Assembly (NCBI GenBank): GCA_003240775.1
Contig: QFNI01000057.1
Location: 1-22,200 of the forward strand
Source of the DNA: Mesorhizobium amorphae
GTDB taxonomy: Bacteria > Pseudomonadota > Alphaproteobacteria > Rhizobiales > Rhizobiaceae
Direction: 5' to 3'
DNA: 22,200 nt
Every line of letters starts with the position of its first letter. The stretch's first letter is position 1. The notes beneath the pieces were generated by a model that was not told the DNA's origin, ran no database searches, and saw nothing but the letters and a program-made list of their open reading frames with translations. Below are positions 1-7,384 of the stretch, piece by piece. Both the position numbers and the translations under genes were made by a program.

Positions 1-1407
1 TACATCCCCGACCGCATCTTCGAGGGTTACGGCCCGAACCCCGAAGCCATGCGCGCTCTGGTCGGGCGAGGGGCTTCGCTCGTGGTCACCGTCGACTGCG
101 GCACGAACAGCGCGGCCGCCATTCTCGCGGCAGAACAAGCCGGCGCCGATGTCGTGGTGCTCGACCACCATCAGGTCAGTGGCCCGCTTCCCCTGGGCGT
201 TCCGGTGGTCAACCCCAACCGCGACGACGACTTGTCGGGACAGGGGCACTTGTGCGCGGCGGGCGTGGTGTTCCTTGCGCTCGTGCGCGCCCGCCGCCTC
301 ATGTCGGAGCGCATGCCCGACGCGAAGCCCATCGACCTCCTCCAGCTTCTCGACCTCGTGGCGCTCGCGACCGTCTGCGACGTGGTGCCGCTCGTGGGTG
401 TCAACCGCGCCTTCGTTCGCCGCGGCCTGGATGTGCTGGCAACCGGCCGCAATTCGGGTCTCGTCGCCTTGTCGCGCGCAAGCCGCCTGGCCGAGCGCGC
501 CAACGCCTATCACCTCGGATTTCTCTTGGGGCCCCGCATCAATGCCGGCGGCCGCATCGGGGACGCTGGGCTGGGTTCCCGCCTGCTCGCGACCGACGAT
601 CCCGGCGAGGCCGACCGCATCGCGGCCCAACTCGAAACGCTCAACCGCGAGCGCCAGGACATGGAAGCCGTGATGCTGGCCGAAGCCCGCGCCGAGGCAG
701 AGGCCGAACTGTCGGGCGGCACAGGGCCCGCCGTTCTCGTCACCGCGAGCGACACCTGGCACCCCGGCGTGGTCGGCCTTCTCGCGTCCCGCCTCAAGGA
801 TCAGGCTCGCCGCCCATCCTTTGCGATCGCGTTCAACAAACAAGGCATCGGCACGGGCTCGGGCCGCTCCGTGTCGGGCTTCGATCTCGGCCGCCTCGTG
901 CGCCGCGCGGTGGAAACGGGATTGCTCGAGAAAGGCGGGGGCCATGCGATGGCCGCCGGCATCACGCTGCGCCGCGAGAACCTGGCCGCCCTGCGCGCCT
1001 TCTTCGAGCAGGAAGCCCAGACCGCCGTTTCCAAGCTGCTCGCCGACGAGACCCTTGCCCTCGACGCCGCGGTCTCCGCCGAGGGCGCGACACTCGCGCT
1101 GCTCGACGAGATCGAGGCCGCGGGTCCGTTCGGCGCGGGCCATCCGGCACCGACCTTCGTGCTGCCCCGCCACCGCGTGGCCGACATGCGCGTGGTCGGC
1201 GCCAACCACCTCCAGCTCCAGCTTTCGAGCCCCGGCGGGGGTCGCATCAAGGCGATGGCTTTCCGCGCAGCCGACACCCAGCTCGCCCATTTCCTGCGCC
1301 AGCACCAAGGCGAGCCGCTTCATTTTGCGGGCTCACTGTCGGGCAATTTCTGGAACGGCGTCCGCCGCGTCGAATTCCGCGTCTCGGACGTGGCGGAAGC
1401 GCGCTAG
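1..1407 (+). CDS. recJ: Single-stranded-DNA-specific exonuclease RecJ (5' end outside the window)
   Basis: RecJ is a 5'-3' single-strand DNA exonuclease of the DHH phosphoesterase superfamily, acting in RecF-pathway recombination and repair. The frame is open from base 1 (YIPDRIFEGYGPNPEAM...), so the ATG at 49 is internal and the N-terminal part, including the first DHH-domain motif, lies upstream. Visible landmarks are VTVDCGT, the DHH triad (VVVLDHHQV, DHH at bases 163-171), NAGGRIG (541-561), the DHHA1 motif GGGHAMAAGI (from 934) and a C-terminal OB-like region (about 1150-1400). 468 codons are present; complete alphaproteobacterial RecJ is usually near 600. The stop TAG overlaps the stop of the convergent patatin gene by four bases. 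Family assignment is firm. Confidence 0.96.
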   Translation, partial: YIPDRIFEGYGPNPEAMRALVGRGASLVVTVDCGTNSAAAILAAEQAGADVVVLDHHQVSGPLPLGVPVVNPNRDDDLSGQGHLCAAGVVFLALVRARRLMSERMPDAKPIDLLQLLDLVALATVCDVVPLVGVNRAFVRRGLDVLATGRNSGLVALSRASRLAERANAYHLGFLLGPRINAGGRIGDAGLGSRLLATDDPGEADRIAAQLETLNRERQDMEAVMLAEARAEAEAELSGGTGPAVLVTASDTWHPGVVGLLASRLKDQARRPSFAIAFNKQGIGTGSGRSVSGFDLGRLVRRAVETGLLEKGGGHAMAAGITLRRENLAALRAFFEQEAQTAVSKLLADETLALDAAVSAEGATLALLDEIEAAGPFGAGHPAPTFVLPRHRVADMRVVGANHLQLQLSSPGGGRIKAMAFRAADTQLAHFLRQHQGEPLHFAGSLSGNFWNGVRRVEFRVSDVAEAR

Positions 1408-2354
1408 CCCAAGACTTCCTGCAATCGCGCCAATTCCGCCGTCTGCGCCTTCGCGCACTCGTAGCCGATGCGGATCAGCTCGTCCGCCCGGTGGAACTCC
1501 GACAAGCCGATATGGCCGAGCTTGGGCTGCAGCGACATGTCCGGCGGGTCACCCGCGAGACGCGCGCGTGTGATGCGGTCCTGGATGATGTTGAAGCTCT
1601 CCACCATCACGCTCATGATACCGAGCTGCGAGTTCTTGAGCCGCATCTCGGCCGGCGGCTGGCTGCCCTCGGCCGAGCCCCCAGCATTGTGCTTGATCAC
1701 GGCGGCGCGGCCGAACAGATCGTAGTGGAGGTTCACCGCGACCACGAGCGCCTGCTCGCTCGCCCGGCACACCGAAACCGGCACGGGGTTCACGAGCGCC
1801 CCGTCCACCAGCAGGCGCTGGTTGCACATCACCGGCTCGAACACTCCGGGCAGCGCGTAGGAGGCCCGCATCGCCGTGATCAGCGAGCCCGACGAGATCC
1901 AGACTTCGTGCCCCGTGCGGATTTCGGTCGCCACGCAGACGAAGGGCCGCGACAGGTCCTCGAAGCGCACGCCCTTGAGGTGCTCTTCCATCCTTGCCGT
2001 CAGCCGCATTCCGGCCAGTAGCCCCGTCCCGCTCCAGGCGAAGTCGAGAAAGGCGAGCATGCCGCGCCGGGTCAGCGAGCGGGCGAATTCTTCCAGCGCG
2101 TCGAGCTTGCCCGCGAGATAGCAACCCCCCACCAGCGCGCCGATCGAGGTGCCCGCGATCATGTCGATGCGGATGCCCGCCTCGTCCAGCGCGCGAAGCA
2201 CGCCGATATGCGCCCAGCCGCGCGCGGCACCCCCGCCCAACGCGAGGGCGATCCCGCGCTTGGGGCTTTCCGGAACCACGATCGCGTCCGAACCCTTCGG
2301 CGCATCCGGCAGAGGTATGGCTGGCCTTCCGCGCAACGACACCCAGTCGAGCAT
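1404..2354 (-). CDS. Patatin-like phospholipase (RssA/NTE-type serine hydrolase)
   Basis: A 316-residue patatin-fold serine acyl hydrolase. The oxyanion loop GGGAARG is at residues 40-46, the nucleophile Ser70 is in GTSIG (68-72), and the dyad Asp184 is in VDGA (183-186), so the catalytic set is complete. The family hydrolyses phospholipid or lysophospholipid esters; the substrate cannot be told here. I chose the ATG at 2354 because a full AGGAGG lies five bases upstream; a more upstream ATG at 2393 has no ribosome site and would add 13 residues. No signal peptide is evident. It lies 66 bases downstream of hisI on the same strand, probably in one transcript with folE-hisI. Its stop overlaps that of recJ tail to tail. 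Confidence 0.9.
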   Translation of the reverse strand: MLDWVSLRGRPAIPLPDAPKGSDAIVVPESPKRGIALALGGGAARGWAHIGVLRALDEAGIRIDMIAGTSIGALVGGCYLAGKLDALEEFARSLTRRGMLAFLDFAWSGTGLLAGMRLTARMEEHLKGVRFEDLSRPFVCVATEIRTGHEVWISSGSLITAMRASYALPGVFEPVMCNQRLLVDGALVNPVPVSVCRASEQALVVAVNLHYDLFGRAAVIKHNAGGSAEGSQPPAEMRLKNSQLGIMSVMVESFNIIQDRITRARLAGDPPDMSLQPKLGHIGLSEFHRADELIRIGYECAKAQTAELARLQEVLG

Positions 2355-2359
2355 TCGCG

Positions 2360-2365
2360 CCTCCT
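2360..2365 (-). promoter_or_regulatory. Ribosome binding site AGGAGG fixing the patatin start
   Basis: A complete AGGAGG on the minus strand, five bases before the ATG at 2354. It decides between this start and the upstream in-frame ATG at 2393. Confidence 0.75.
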
Positions 2366-2420
2366 GTGACCGTTTCCAGAGCTTAGGCGGCATTCGTTGT
2401 CGGAATGATGAACGGAAGTG

Positions 2421-2807
2421 TTAAGGAGCGCTGCGCAGTTCGGGCAGGCCATCGACCAAGTCGACGCTCCGGTAGAAGCACGAGCGCCGCCCCGTGTGGC
2501 AGGTGAGCCCGTCGCCCTCGACCGCGACCCTGAGCCAGAGCGCGTCCTGGTCGCAGTCCGTGCGCAGCTCCACCACGCGTTGGAAATTGCCCGAGGTTTC
2601 GCCCTTCTTCCAGAGCACGCTCCGCGAGCGCGACCAGTAATGCGCGATCCCCGTCTCGATCGTCAGCCGCAGGGCTTCCGCGTTCAGGTGCGCGACCATC
2701 AGCAGGTGGTCGTCCGCCGCATCGGTCACGACGGCGGTGATCAGCCCGTTTGCGTCGAAGCGCGGCGTGAAGTCCGAGCCTTCCTCGAGCGCGTGGCTGC
2801 CGCTCAA
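2421..2807 (-). CDS. hisI: Phosphoribosyl-AMP cyclohydrolase HisI
   Basis: HisI opens the adenine ring of phosphoribosyl-AMP, the third step of histidine synthesis, in the cytoplasm. The 128-residue product has the family signatures HYWSRSR, LWKKGETSGN, the DCDQD motif (Cys85) and CHTGRRSCFYR (Cys103, Cys110); these three cysteines are the expected zinc ligands. There is no HisE domain, so it is the monofunctional form. No ATG or GTG exists in frame near the conserved start; the best start is the TTG at 2807, which overlaps the folE stop as TTGA (4-base gene overlap), pointing to translational coupling with folE. The reading frame stays open further upstream inside folE, but that part does not resemble HisI. 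The function is firm and the exact start is moderately sure. Confidence 0.93.
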   Translation of the reverse strand: MSGSHALEEGSDFTPRFDANGLITAVVTDAADDHLLMVAHLNAEALRLTIETGIAHYWSRSRSVLWKKGETSGNFQRVVELRTDCDQDALWLRVAVEGDGLTCHTGRRSCFYRSVDLVDGLPELRSAP

Positions 2808-3439
2808 GGCTTGGCCCCGTCGCGCACCATGCCCACGAAGCGCAATTGCTCCTGAGGGCTGTCGCGGAAGGCGCCGGTGAACGTCGAGGTCAGCGTGGTG
2901 GAGCCGGTCTTGCGGATGCCGCGCATGGCCATGCACATGTGCTCGGCCTCGATCATCACGGCCACCCCGCGCGGCTTCAGGACATCCTGCATCACGGAGG
3001 CGATCTGCGCGGTCATCGATTCCTGCGTCTGCAGGCGATGGGCGAAGATGTCGACCACGCGCGCGATCTTGGACAGGCCCACCACGCGGCCCGCCGGCAG
3101 GTAGCCCACATGCGCGCGCCCCACGATCGGCACCATGTGGTGCTCGCAATGGGAGTGGAAGCCGATGTCGCGCACGATCACCATGTCGTCATAGCCCGCC
3201 ACTTCCTCGAAGGTGCGCGCGAGCTCGGCCACGGGGTCCTGCACATAGCCGTTGAACATCTCGCGATAGGCCTTGGCCACGCGGGTCGGCGTGTCGCGCA
3301 ATCCCTCGCGGTCGGGGTTCTCGCCCGCCCACAGGATCAGCGTGCGCACGGCCGCCTCGGCTTCCGCCTGGCTGGGCCGTTTGGGAGAGGCGTCGTTCGT
3401 GTCGACGGCGGAGAGCTTGGGCTTGATGGCGAGGTCCAT
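2804..3439 (-). CDS. folE: GTP cyclohydrolase I
   Basis: FolE converts GTP to 7,8-dihydroneopterin triphosphate, the first step of tetrahydrofolate synthesis. The 211-residue protein has the usual length. It carries HCEHHMVP at residues 97-104, with zinc ligands Cys98 and His101 and the third ligand Cys169 in AEHMCMAMRG. DREGLRDTPTRVAKAY (43-58) is the normal N-terminal family signature. The start is the ATG at 3439 with a GGAG about nine bases upstream. It is the first gene of folE-hisI-patatin and diverges from the NifU-like gene across a 133-base gap. All metal ligands are present, so this is the zinc-dependent IA type, not the FolE2 alternative. Confidence 0.97.
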   Translation of the reverse strand: MDLAIKPKLSAVDTNDASPKRPSQAEAEAAVRTLILWAGENPDREGLRDTPTRVAKAYREMFNGYVQDPVAELARTFEEVAGYDDMVIVRDIGFHSHCEHHMVPIVGRAHVGYLPAGRVVGLSKIARVVDIFAHRLQTQESMTAQIASVMQDVLKPRGVAVMIEAEHMCMAMRGIRKTGSTTLTSTFTGAFRDSPQEQLRFVGMVRDGAKP

Positions 3440-3478
3440 GACAGTCTTGCTCCGGCTGCGACCGAAACGCGCCGCGCC

Positions 3479-3507
3479 TTGTCGGGCTCTTTGCCCGCCG
3501 CCTATAT
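3479..3507 (+). promoter_or_regulatory. Candidate sigma70 promoter for NifU-like-yidD(-thrS)
   Basis: A -35-like TTGTCG (3479-3484), a spacer of 17 bases and a -10 of CTATAT (3502-3507), close to the alphaproteobacterial housekeeping form CTTGAC-N17-CTATAT. The predicted start near 3514 leaves a leader of about 60 bases before the ATG at 3573. It lies in the folE divergent region. The match is by eye. Confidence 0.55.
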
Positions 3508-3572
3508 ATTGATGCAGCGTGGCGGATGAAAGCCGATCCCGGCGAAACAGGCCGTTCCACCCAAAGAACCGA

Positions 3573-4013
3573 ATGATCGACGACGTCTACAACGCCAAGC
3601 TCCTGGGTTTTGCCGGCAATATCAGCCGCATCGGCACGCTTGATGCCCCAGATGCGACAGCCACCGCCCATTCCAAGCTGTGTGGCTCCACCGTTGCGGT
3701 GGATATCAAGCTCGCGGACGGTGTGGTGACGGATTTCGCCCACCGCGTGAAGGCCTGCGCGCTCGGTCAGGCATCGTCAGCCATCATGGCCGAGCATGTG
3801 GTGGGCACATCGGCCGAGGAGCTGCGCGCCCTCCGCGCGGTGATGCTCCGCATGTTGAAGGAGAACGGCGCGCCGCCAGAGGGGCGATTCGCCGATCTGC
3901 GCTATCTCGAGCCCGTCCGCGACTACCGCGCCCGCCATGCCTCCACCATGCTCACCTTCGACGCCGTGGTGGATGCGCTCGACCAGATCGAGCAAAAATC
4001 CCGCGCCGCGTGA
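3573..4013 (+). CDS. NifU/IscU-like iron-sulfur cluster scaffold family protein
   Basis: A 146-residue protein of the NifU N-terminal (IscU-like) fold. Classical IscU binds a nascent Fe-S cluster with three cysteines and an Asp. Here Cys37 lies in SKLCGST (Ser where IscU has the Asp of CGD), Cys62 lies in KACALGQASSAIM, and the third position reads RHAST (His122-Ala123) where IscU has HCS, so one cysteine is missing. This looks like a subfamily feature rather than damage, since the whole frame is otherwise well conserved. I chose the ATG at 3573 (MIDDVYNAKLLGFAG) because the family begins there; the upstream ATG at 3519 would add 18 basic residues. The gene is followed by yidD with a GTGA overlap. 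A role in cluster delivery is inference. Confidence 0.85.
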   Translation: MIDDVYNAKLLGFAGNISRIGTLDAPDATATAHSKLCGSTVAVDIKLADGVVTDFAHRVKACALGQASSAIMAEHVVGTSAEELRALRAVMLRMLKENGAPPEGRFADLRYLEPVRDYRARHASTMLTFDAVVDALDQIEQKSRAA

Positions 4014-4318
4014 ACCGCAACTGGCAGGGCCCCTGGCAGAAGACGCCTGGCCGCCTCGCCGGGACAGCGCTGGTTCGCTTCTACCAGCTCACTTTGTCGG
4101 GCTTCGTCGGCAACGGTTGCCGTCACTACCCCACCTGCTCGGAATACGCCTACGAGGCGCTCGCCCGCCACGGACTTTGGGCCGGCGGCTGGCTTTCCCT
4201 TTTCCGGCTTTCCCGCTGCGGCCCCTGGGGCACCCACGGCGTCGACCTCGTTCCCCCGACCCTCGATCGGGGTCGCACGCCTTGGCGCCTCCTGGGCTAC
4301 GGTCGCCACCAGGGTTGA
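4010..4318 (+). CDS. yidD: Membrane protein insertion efficiency factor YidD
   Basis: YidD is a small, membrane-associated protein that helps YidC insert inner-membrane proteins. The 102-residue product has the family core: LVRFYQLTLS, then GCRHYPTCSEYAYEAL with Cys37 and Cys43, then RCGPWGTHGVDLVP with Cys70. An N-terminal amphipathic segment (about 17-32) would attach it to the membrane. The GTG start at 4010 overlaps the previous stop as GTGA, so translation is probably coupled. In many bacteria yidD sits beside rnpA and yidC; here it is with a NifU-like gene and thrS, an arrangement I believe is common in alphaproteobacteria. It ends 140 bases before thrS. Confidence 0.93.
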   Translation: MNRNWQGPWQKTPGRLAGTALVRFYQLTLSGFVGNGCRHYPTCSEYAYEALARHGLWAGGWLSLFRLSRCGPWGTHGVDLVPPTLDRGRTPWRLLGYGRHQG

Positions 4319-4458
4319 CGCCTCATCGTCCGGGTGCAGGTCCCCACATCGCCGACCCAAAGCCTTGCCCCGCGCGCGCCATCCCGCTAGACGCCCATCC
4401 GCACCACAAAACCACCTGCGCTCGTAGGCAGGACTGGATCATAGGAGACCGGCACATC

Positions 4459-6426
4459 ATGCCAGACGCCCCCATCGCGCTTCGCTTTCCCGACGGCTCC
4501 AGCCGCTCCTTCGCAGCCGGCACGACCGGCGCGGAAGTCGCCGAAGGCATCTCGCGCTCGCTTCTCAAGAAGGCCGTGGCCTACACGCTTGACGGCACCG
4601 TGCGCGATCTTTCCGCACCCATCACGGCCGACGGCGCGATCGAGATCGTCACGCGCGACGACCCCCGCGCGCTGGAACTCATCCGCCACGACACGGCCCA
4701 CGTGCTGGCCGAAGCCGTGCAGGAACTCTGGCCCGACACCCAGGTCACGATCGGCCCGGTGATCGAGAACGGCTTCTATTACGACTTCGCGCGCGAGACG
4801 CCGTTCACGCCGGAAGACTTTCCCGCCATCGAGAAGAAGATGCGCGAGATCATCGCGCGCAACAAACCCTTCACGGTGGAAGTCTGGGACCGAGACCGCG
4901 CGAAGAAGGTCTTCGCCGAGAAGGGCGAGGGCTACAAGATCGAGCTGATCGACGCGATTCCCGTGGGCCAGGACCTCAAGATCTACGCGCAAGGCGACTG
5001 GTTCGACCTGTGCCGCGGCCCGCATATGGCGTCCACCGGCCAGGTCGGCAACGCCTTCAAGCTGATGAAGGTCGCCGGCGCCTATTGGCGGGGTGATTCC
5101 AACAACCCCATGCTCACGCGTATCTACGGCACGGCCTGGGCGGAACCTGCGCAGCTCGACGCCTATATCCACATGCTGGAAGAGGCCGAAAAGCGCGATC
5201 ACCGCCGCCTCGGCCGCGAGATGGACCTGTTCCACTTCCAGGAGGAGGGCCCGGGCGTCGTCTTCTGGCACGCCAAGGGCTGGCGCATGTTCCAGACCCT
5301 CGTCTCCTATATGCGCCGCAGGCTGGAGCGCGTCGGCTATGACGAGGTGAACGCCCCCCAGGTTCTCGACAAGAGCTTGTGGGAGATTTCCGGCCACTGG
5401 GGCTGGTATCGCGACAACATGTTCAAGGTCACGGTGGCCGGCGACGACACCGACGACGACCGCGTGTTCGCGCTCAAGCCGATGAACTGCCCCGGCCACG
5501 TCCAGATCTTCAAGCACGGCTTGAAATCCTACCGCGATCTGCCCGTGCGGCTTGCGGAATTCGGCAATGTTCACCGCTACGAGCCGTCGGGAGCGCTGCA
5601 CGGGCTGATGCGCGTGCGTGGCTTCACGCAGGACGACGCCCACATCTTCTGCACGGAAGACCAGCTCGAAGCCGAGTGCTTGGCCATCAACGACCTGATC
5701 CTGTCGGTCTATGCCGATTTCGGCTTCACCGACTTCCACGTGAAGCTCTCGACGCGGCCCGAAAAGCGCGTCGGATCGGACGAGGCCTGGGACCAGGCCG
5801 AGCGCATCATGGCGCGCGTGCTTAAGCAGATCGAGGACCAGTCGGGCAACCAGATCAAGACGTCGGTCAATCCGGGCGAGGGCGCCTTCTACGGGCCGAA
5901 GTTCGAATATGTGCTGCGCGACGCCATCGGCCGCGACTGGCAGTGCGGCACGACGCAGGTGGACTTCAACTTGCCCGAGCGCTTCGGCGCCTTCTACATC
6001 GACAAGGACGGCGAGAAGAAGCAGCCGGTGATGGTGCACCGCGCCATCTGCGGGTCGATGGAGCGCTTCCTGGGCATCCTGATCGAGAACTATGCGGGCC
6101 ATTTCCCGCTCTGGTTCGCGCCGGTCCAGGTCGTGGTGGCGACCATCACCTCCGAGGCCGACCCCTATGCGCTTTCGGTGGTGGAACGCCTGCGGGCCGC
6201 AGGGCTGACCGCCGAGGCCGACCTGCGCAACGAGAAGATCAACTACAAGGTGCGCGAGCACTCGCTCGCCAAGGTGCCGGTGATGCTCGTATGCGGCAAG
6301 CGCGAAGCTGAGGAGCAGACCGTCAACATCCGCCGCCTTGGCTCGCGCGACGGCCGCTCGGCCGGCCTCGAGGAGACCATCGCGGCCCTGCGCGAGGAAG
6401 CGACCCCGCCCGACCTGAAGGGCTGA
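4459..6426 (+). CDS. thrS: Threonine--tRNA ligase
   Basis: ThrRS charges tRNA-Thr with threonine. The 655-residue protein has the full bacterial architecture: TGS domain (about 1-65), second additional editing domain with HDTAH (77-81) and DLCRGPH (183-189), class II catalytic core (about 255-545) and C-terminal anticodon-binding domain (about 550-655). The active-site zinc ligands are Cys344 (MNCPGH), His395 (DDAHIF) and His527 (VMVHRA). Editing residues are intact, so it should hydrolyse mischarged Ser-tRNA-Thr. The ATG at 4459 follows an AGGAG at 4443-4447 with an 11-base spacing. The frame is open far upstream through yidD, but that part is not coding. The 140-base gap before it holds no leader structure that I can support. 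Confidence 0.97.
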   Translation: MPDAPIALRFPDGSSRSFAAGTTGAEVAEGISRSLLKKAVAYTLDGTVRDLSAPITADGAIEIVTRDDPRALELIRHDTAHVLAEAVQELWPDTQVTIGPVIENGFYYDFARETPFTPEDFPAIEKKMREIIARNKPFTVEVWDRDRAKKVFAEKGEGYKIELIDAIPVGQDLKIYAQGDWFDLCRGPHMASTGQVGNAFKLMKVAGAYWRGDSNNPMLTRIYGTAWAEPAQLDAYIHMLEEAEKRDHRRLGREMDLFHFQEEGPGVVFWHAKGWRMFQTLVSYMRRRLERVGYDEVNAPQVLDKSLWEISGHWGWYRDNMFKVTVAGDDTDDDRVFALKPMNCPGHVQIFKHGLKSYRDLPVRLAEFGNVHRYEPSGALHGLMRVRGFTQDDAHIFCTEDQLEAECLAINDLILSVYADFGFTDFHVKLSTRPEKRVGSDEAWDQAERIMARVLKQIEDQSGNQIKTSVNPGEGAFYGPKFEYVLRDAIGRDWQCGTTQVDFNLPERFGAFYIDKDGEKKQPVMVHRAICGSMERFLGILIENYAGHFPLWFAPVQVVVATITSEADPYALSVVERLRAAGLTAEADLRNEKINYKVREHSLAKVPVMLVCGKREAEEQTVNIRRLGSRDGRSAGLEETIAALREEATPPDLKG

Positions 6427-6434
6427 GCTTCATC

Positions 6435-6452
6435 GGCCTGTCACGGCAGGCC
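6435..6452 (+). terminator. Short hairpin after thrS, possible weak terminator
   Basis: GGCCTG and CAGGCC form a perfect six-base stem around a six-base loop, starting nine bases after the thrS stop. No T run follows, so termination is doubtful, and it may instead only separate or pause transcription before the acyltransferase gene. Confidence 0.25.
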
Positions 6453-6490
6453 CGTATGAGCGCGCACAGGCAAACAGGCTTGTGGCGCTC

Positions 6491-7384
6491 ATGCGGTTCG
6501 CGGAACTCTCCTATGCCAATCCCAGCCAGTCGCGTCTCCAGCGCGCGGTGATCAGGACGGCGGAAGGCCTGTCGGGCCGAAACCACTATGCCGACCGTTA
6601 CGACTGGTGGCGCCGGCACGTGTTTCCGACCGGCGACCGCGTGTTCGGCCGCATGCTGGCGTTGGCCGACATCAGCCTCGAATGCCGCGGCAGCCTGCCC
6701 GAAGGCAAGCCGCATCGCCCGCTCGTCGTGGTGGCCAATCACCCCTTCGGCATCGGCGACGGCATCGCCCTGCTGTCGCTGGTGGAGCGGCTCGGCCGCC
6801 CCTTCCGCGTGATGATCCACGCCGACCTCCTGCGTGTCTCCGAGATGGAAGGCTACTCGCTGCCCGTCGATTTCACGGAAACCAAGGAAGCACAGAAGCG
6901 CAACCTCGCCATGCGCCAGGAAGCGCTCAGGCTTCTGGCCGAGGGCACGGTGGTCGTGATCTTCCCGGCGGGAGGCGTCGCGACAGCCCCCAAGCTCTTC
7001 GGCCAGGCCGACGACCTGCCGTGGAAGCTTTTCACCGCAAAGCTCATCCAGGAAGCCAAGGCTGATGTGCTGCCCGTGCACTTCTCCGGCCAGAACGGGG
7101 TGCTCTTCCACGCCGTCAGCCGGTTTTCTTCGACGCTCCGCCTGTCGCTCCTGATCCGCGAATTCCGCAAGCTCGCGGGCAAGACGATCCATGCCACCGC
7201 CGGCACCGTGATCGGCTGGGAGGAAATGGCGGCCATCAAGGACCGCAAGGTGCTGATGGCCTATCTGCGCGAGCGCGTCTTTGCGCTCGGCTCGGGCGCT
7301 AGCCTCAGTCGGCCCCGTCGTCCGCGCTTGCCGCTTCGGTGGCGAGCACCTCGACTTCCTCGTCGGCTCCCGGCGCTACCGTGA
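6491..7384 (+). CDS. PlsC-like lysophospholipid/glycerol acyltransferase family protein
   Basis: A cytoplasmic or membrane-peripheral acyltransferase of the PlsC (LPLAT) superfamily, which transfers acyl chains to lysophospholipids or similar acceptors. Motif I is VANHPFGIGDG with His84 and Asp90, and motif III is FPAGG (158-162), so the catalytic histidine and the binding motif are present. The acceptor cannot be told. I take the ATG at 6491; a GTG at 6482 would add three residues, and neither has a clear ribosome site. The C-terminal 27 residues are Arg/Pro-rich and run antisense through the end of the convergent neighbour (80-base overlap). They look like read-through of a lost stop rather than family sequence, since an out-of-frame TAG lies at 7300-7302. 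The acyltransferase assignment is good; the true C-terminus is uncertain. Confidence 0.85.
   Translation: MRFAELSYANPSQSRLQRAVIRTAEGLSGRNHYADRYDWWRRHVFPTGDRVFGRMLALADISLECRGSLPEGKPHRPLVVVANHPFGIGDGIALLSLVERLGRPFRVMIHADLLRVSEMEGYSLPVDFTETKEAQKRNLAMRQEALRLLAEGTVVVIFPAGGVATAPKLFGQADDLPWKLFTAKLIQEAKADVLPVHFSGQNGVLFHAVSRFSSTLRLSLLIREFRKLAGKTIHATAGTVIGWEEMAAIKDRKVLMAYLRERVFALGSGASLSRPRRPRLPLRWRAPRLPRRLPALP

Noticed and set aside
252..2021. A plus-strand open frame of 589 codons crossing recJ and the patatin gene
   Set aside because: Its translation is Arg/Pro-rich and it crosses the ends of two real convergent genes in the wrong frame or strand.
4387..6261. A minus-strand open frame of 624 codons opposite thrS
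   Set aside because: The opposite strand encodes an intact ThrRS with all zinc and editing residues; the antisense translation has no recognisable domain.
6427..6490. A small RNA or leader peptide between thrS and the acyltransferase gene
   Set aside because: The 64-base gap has only a six-base stem and no start codon with a ribosome site; nothing else supports a gene.
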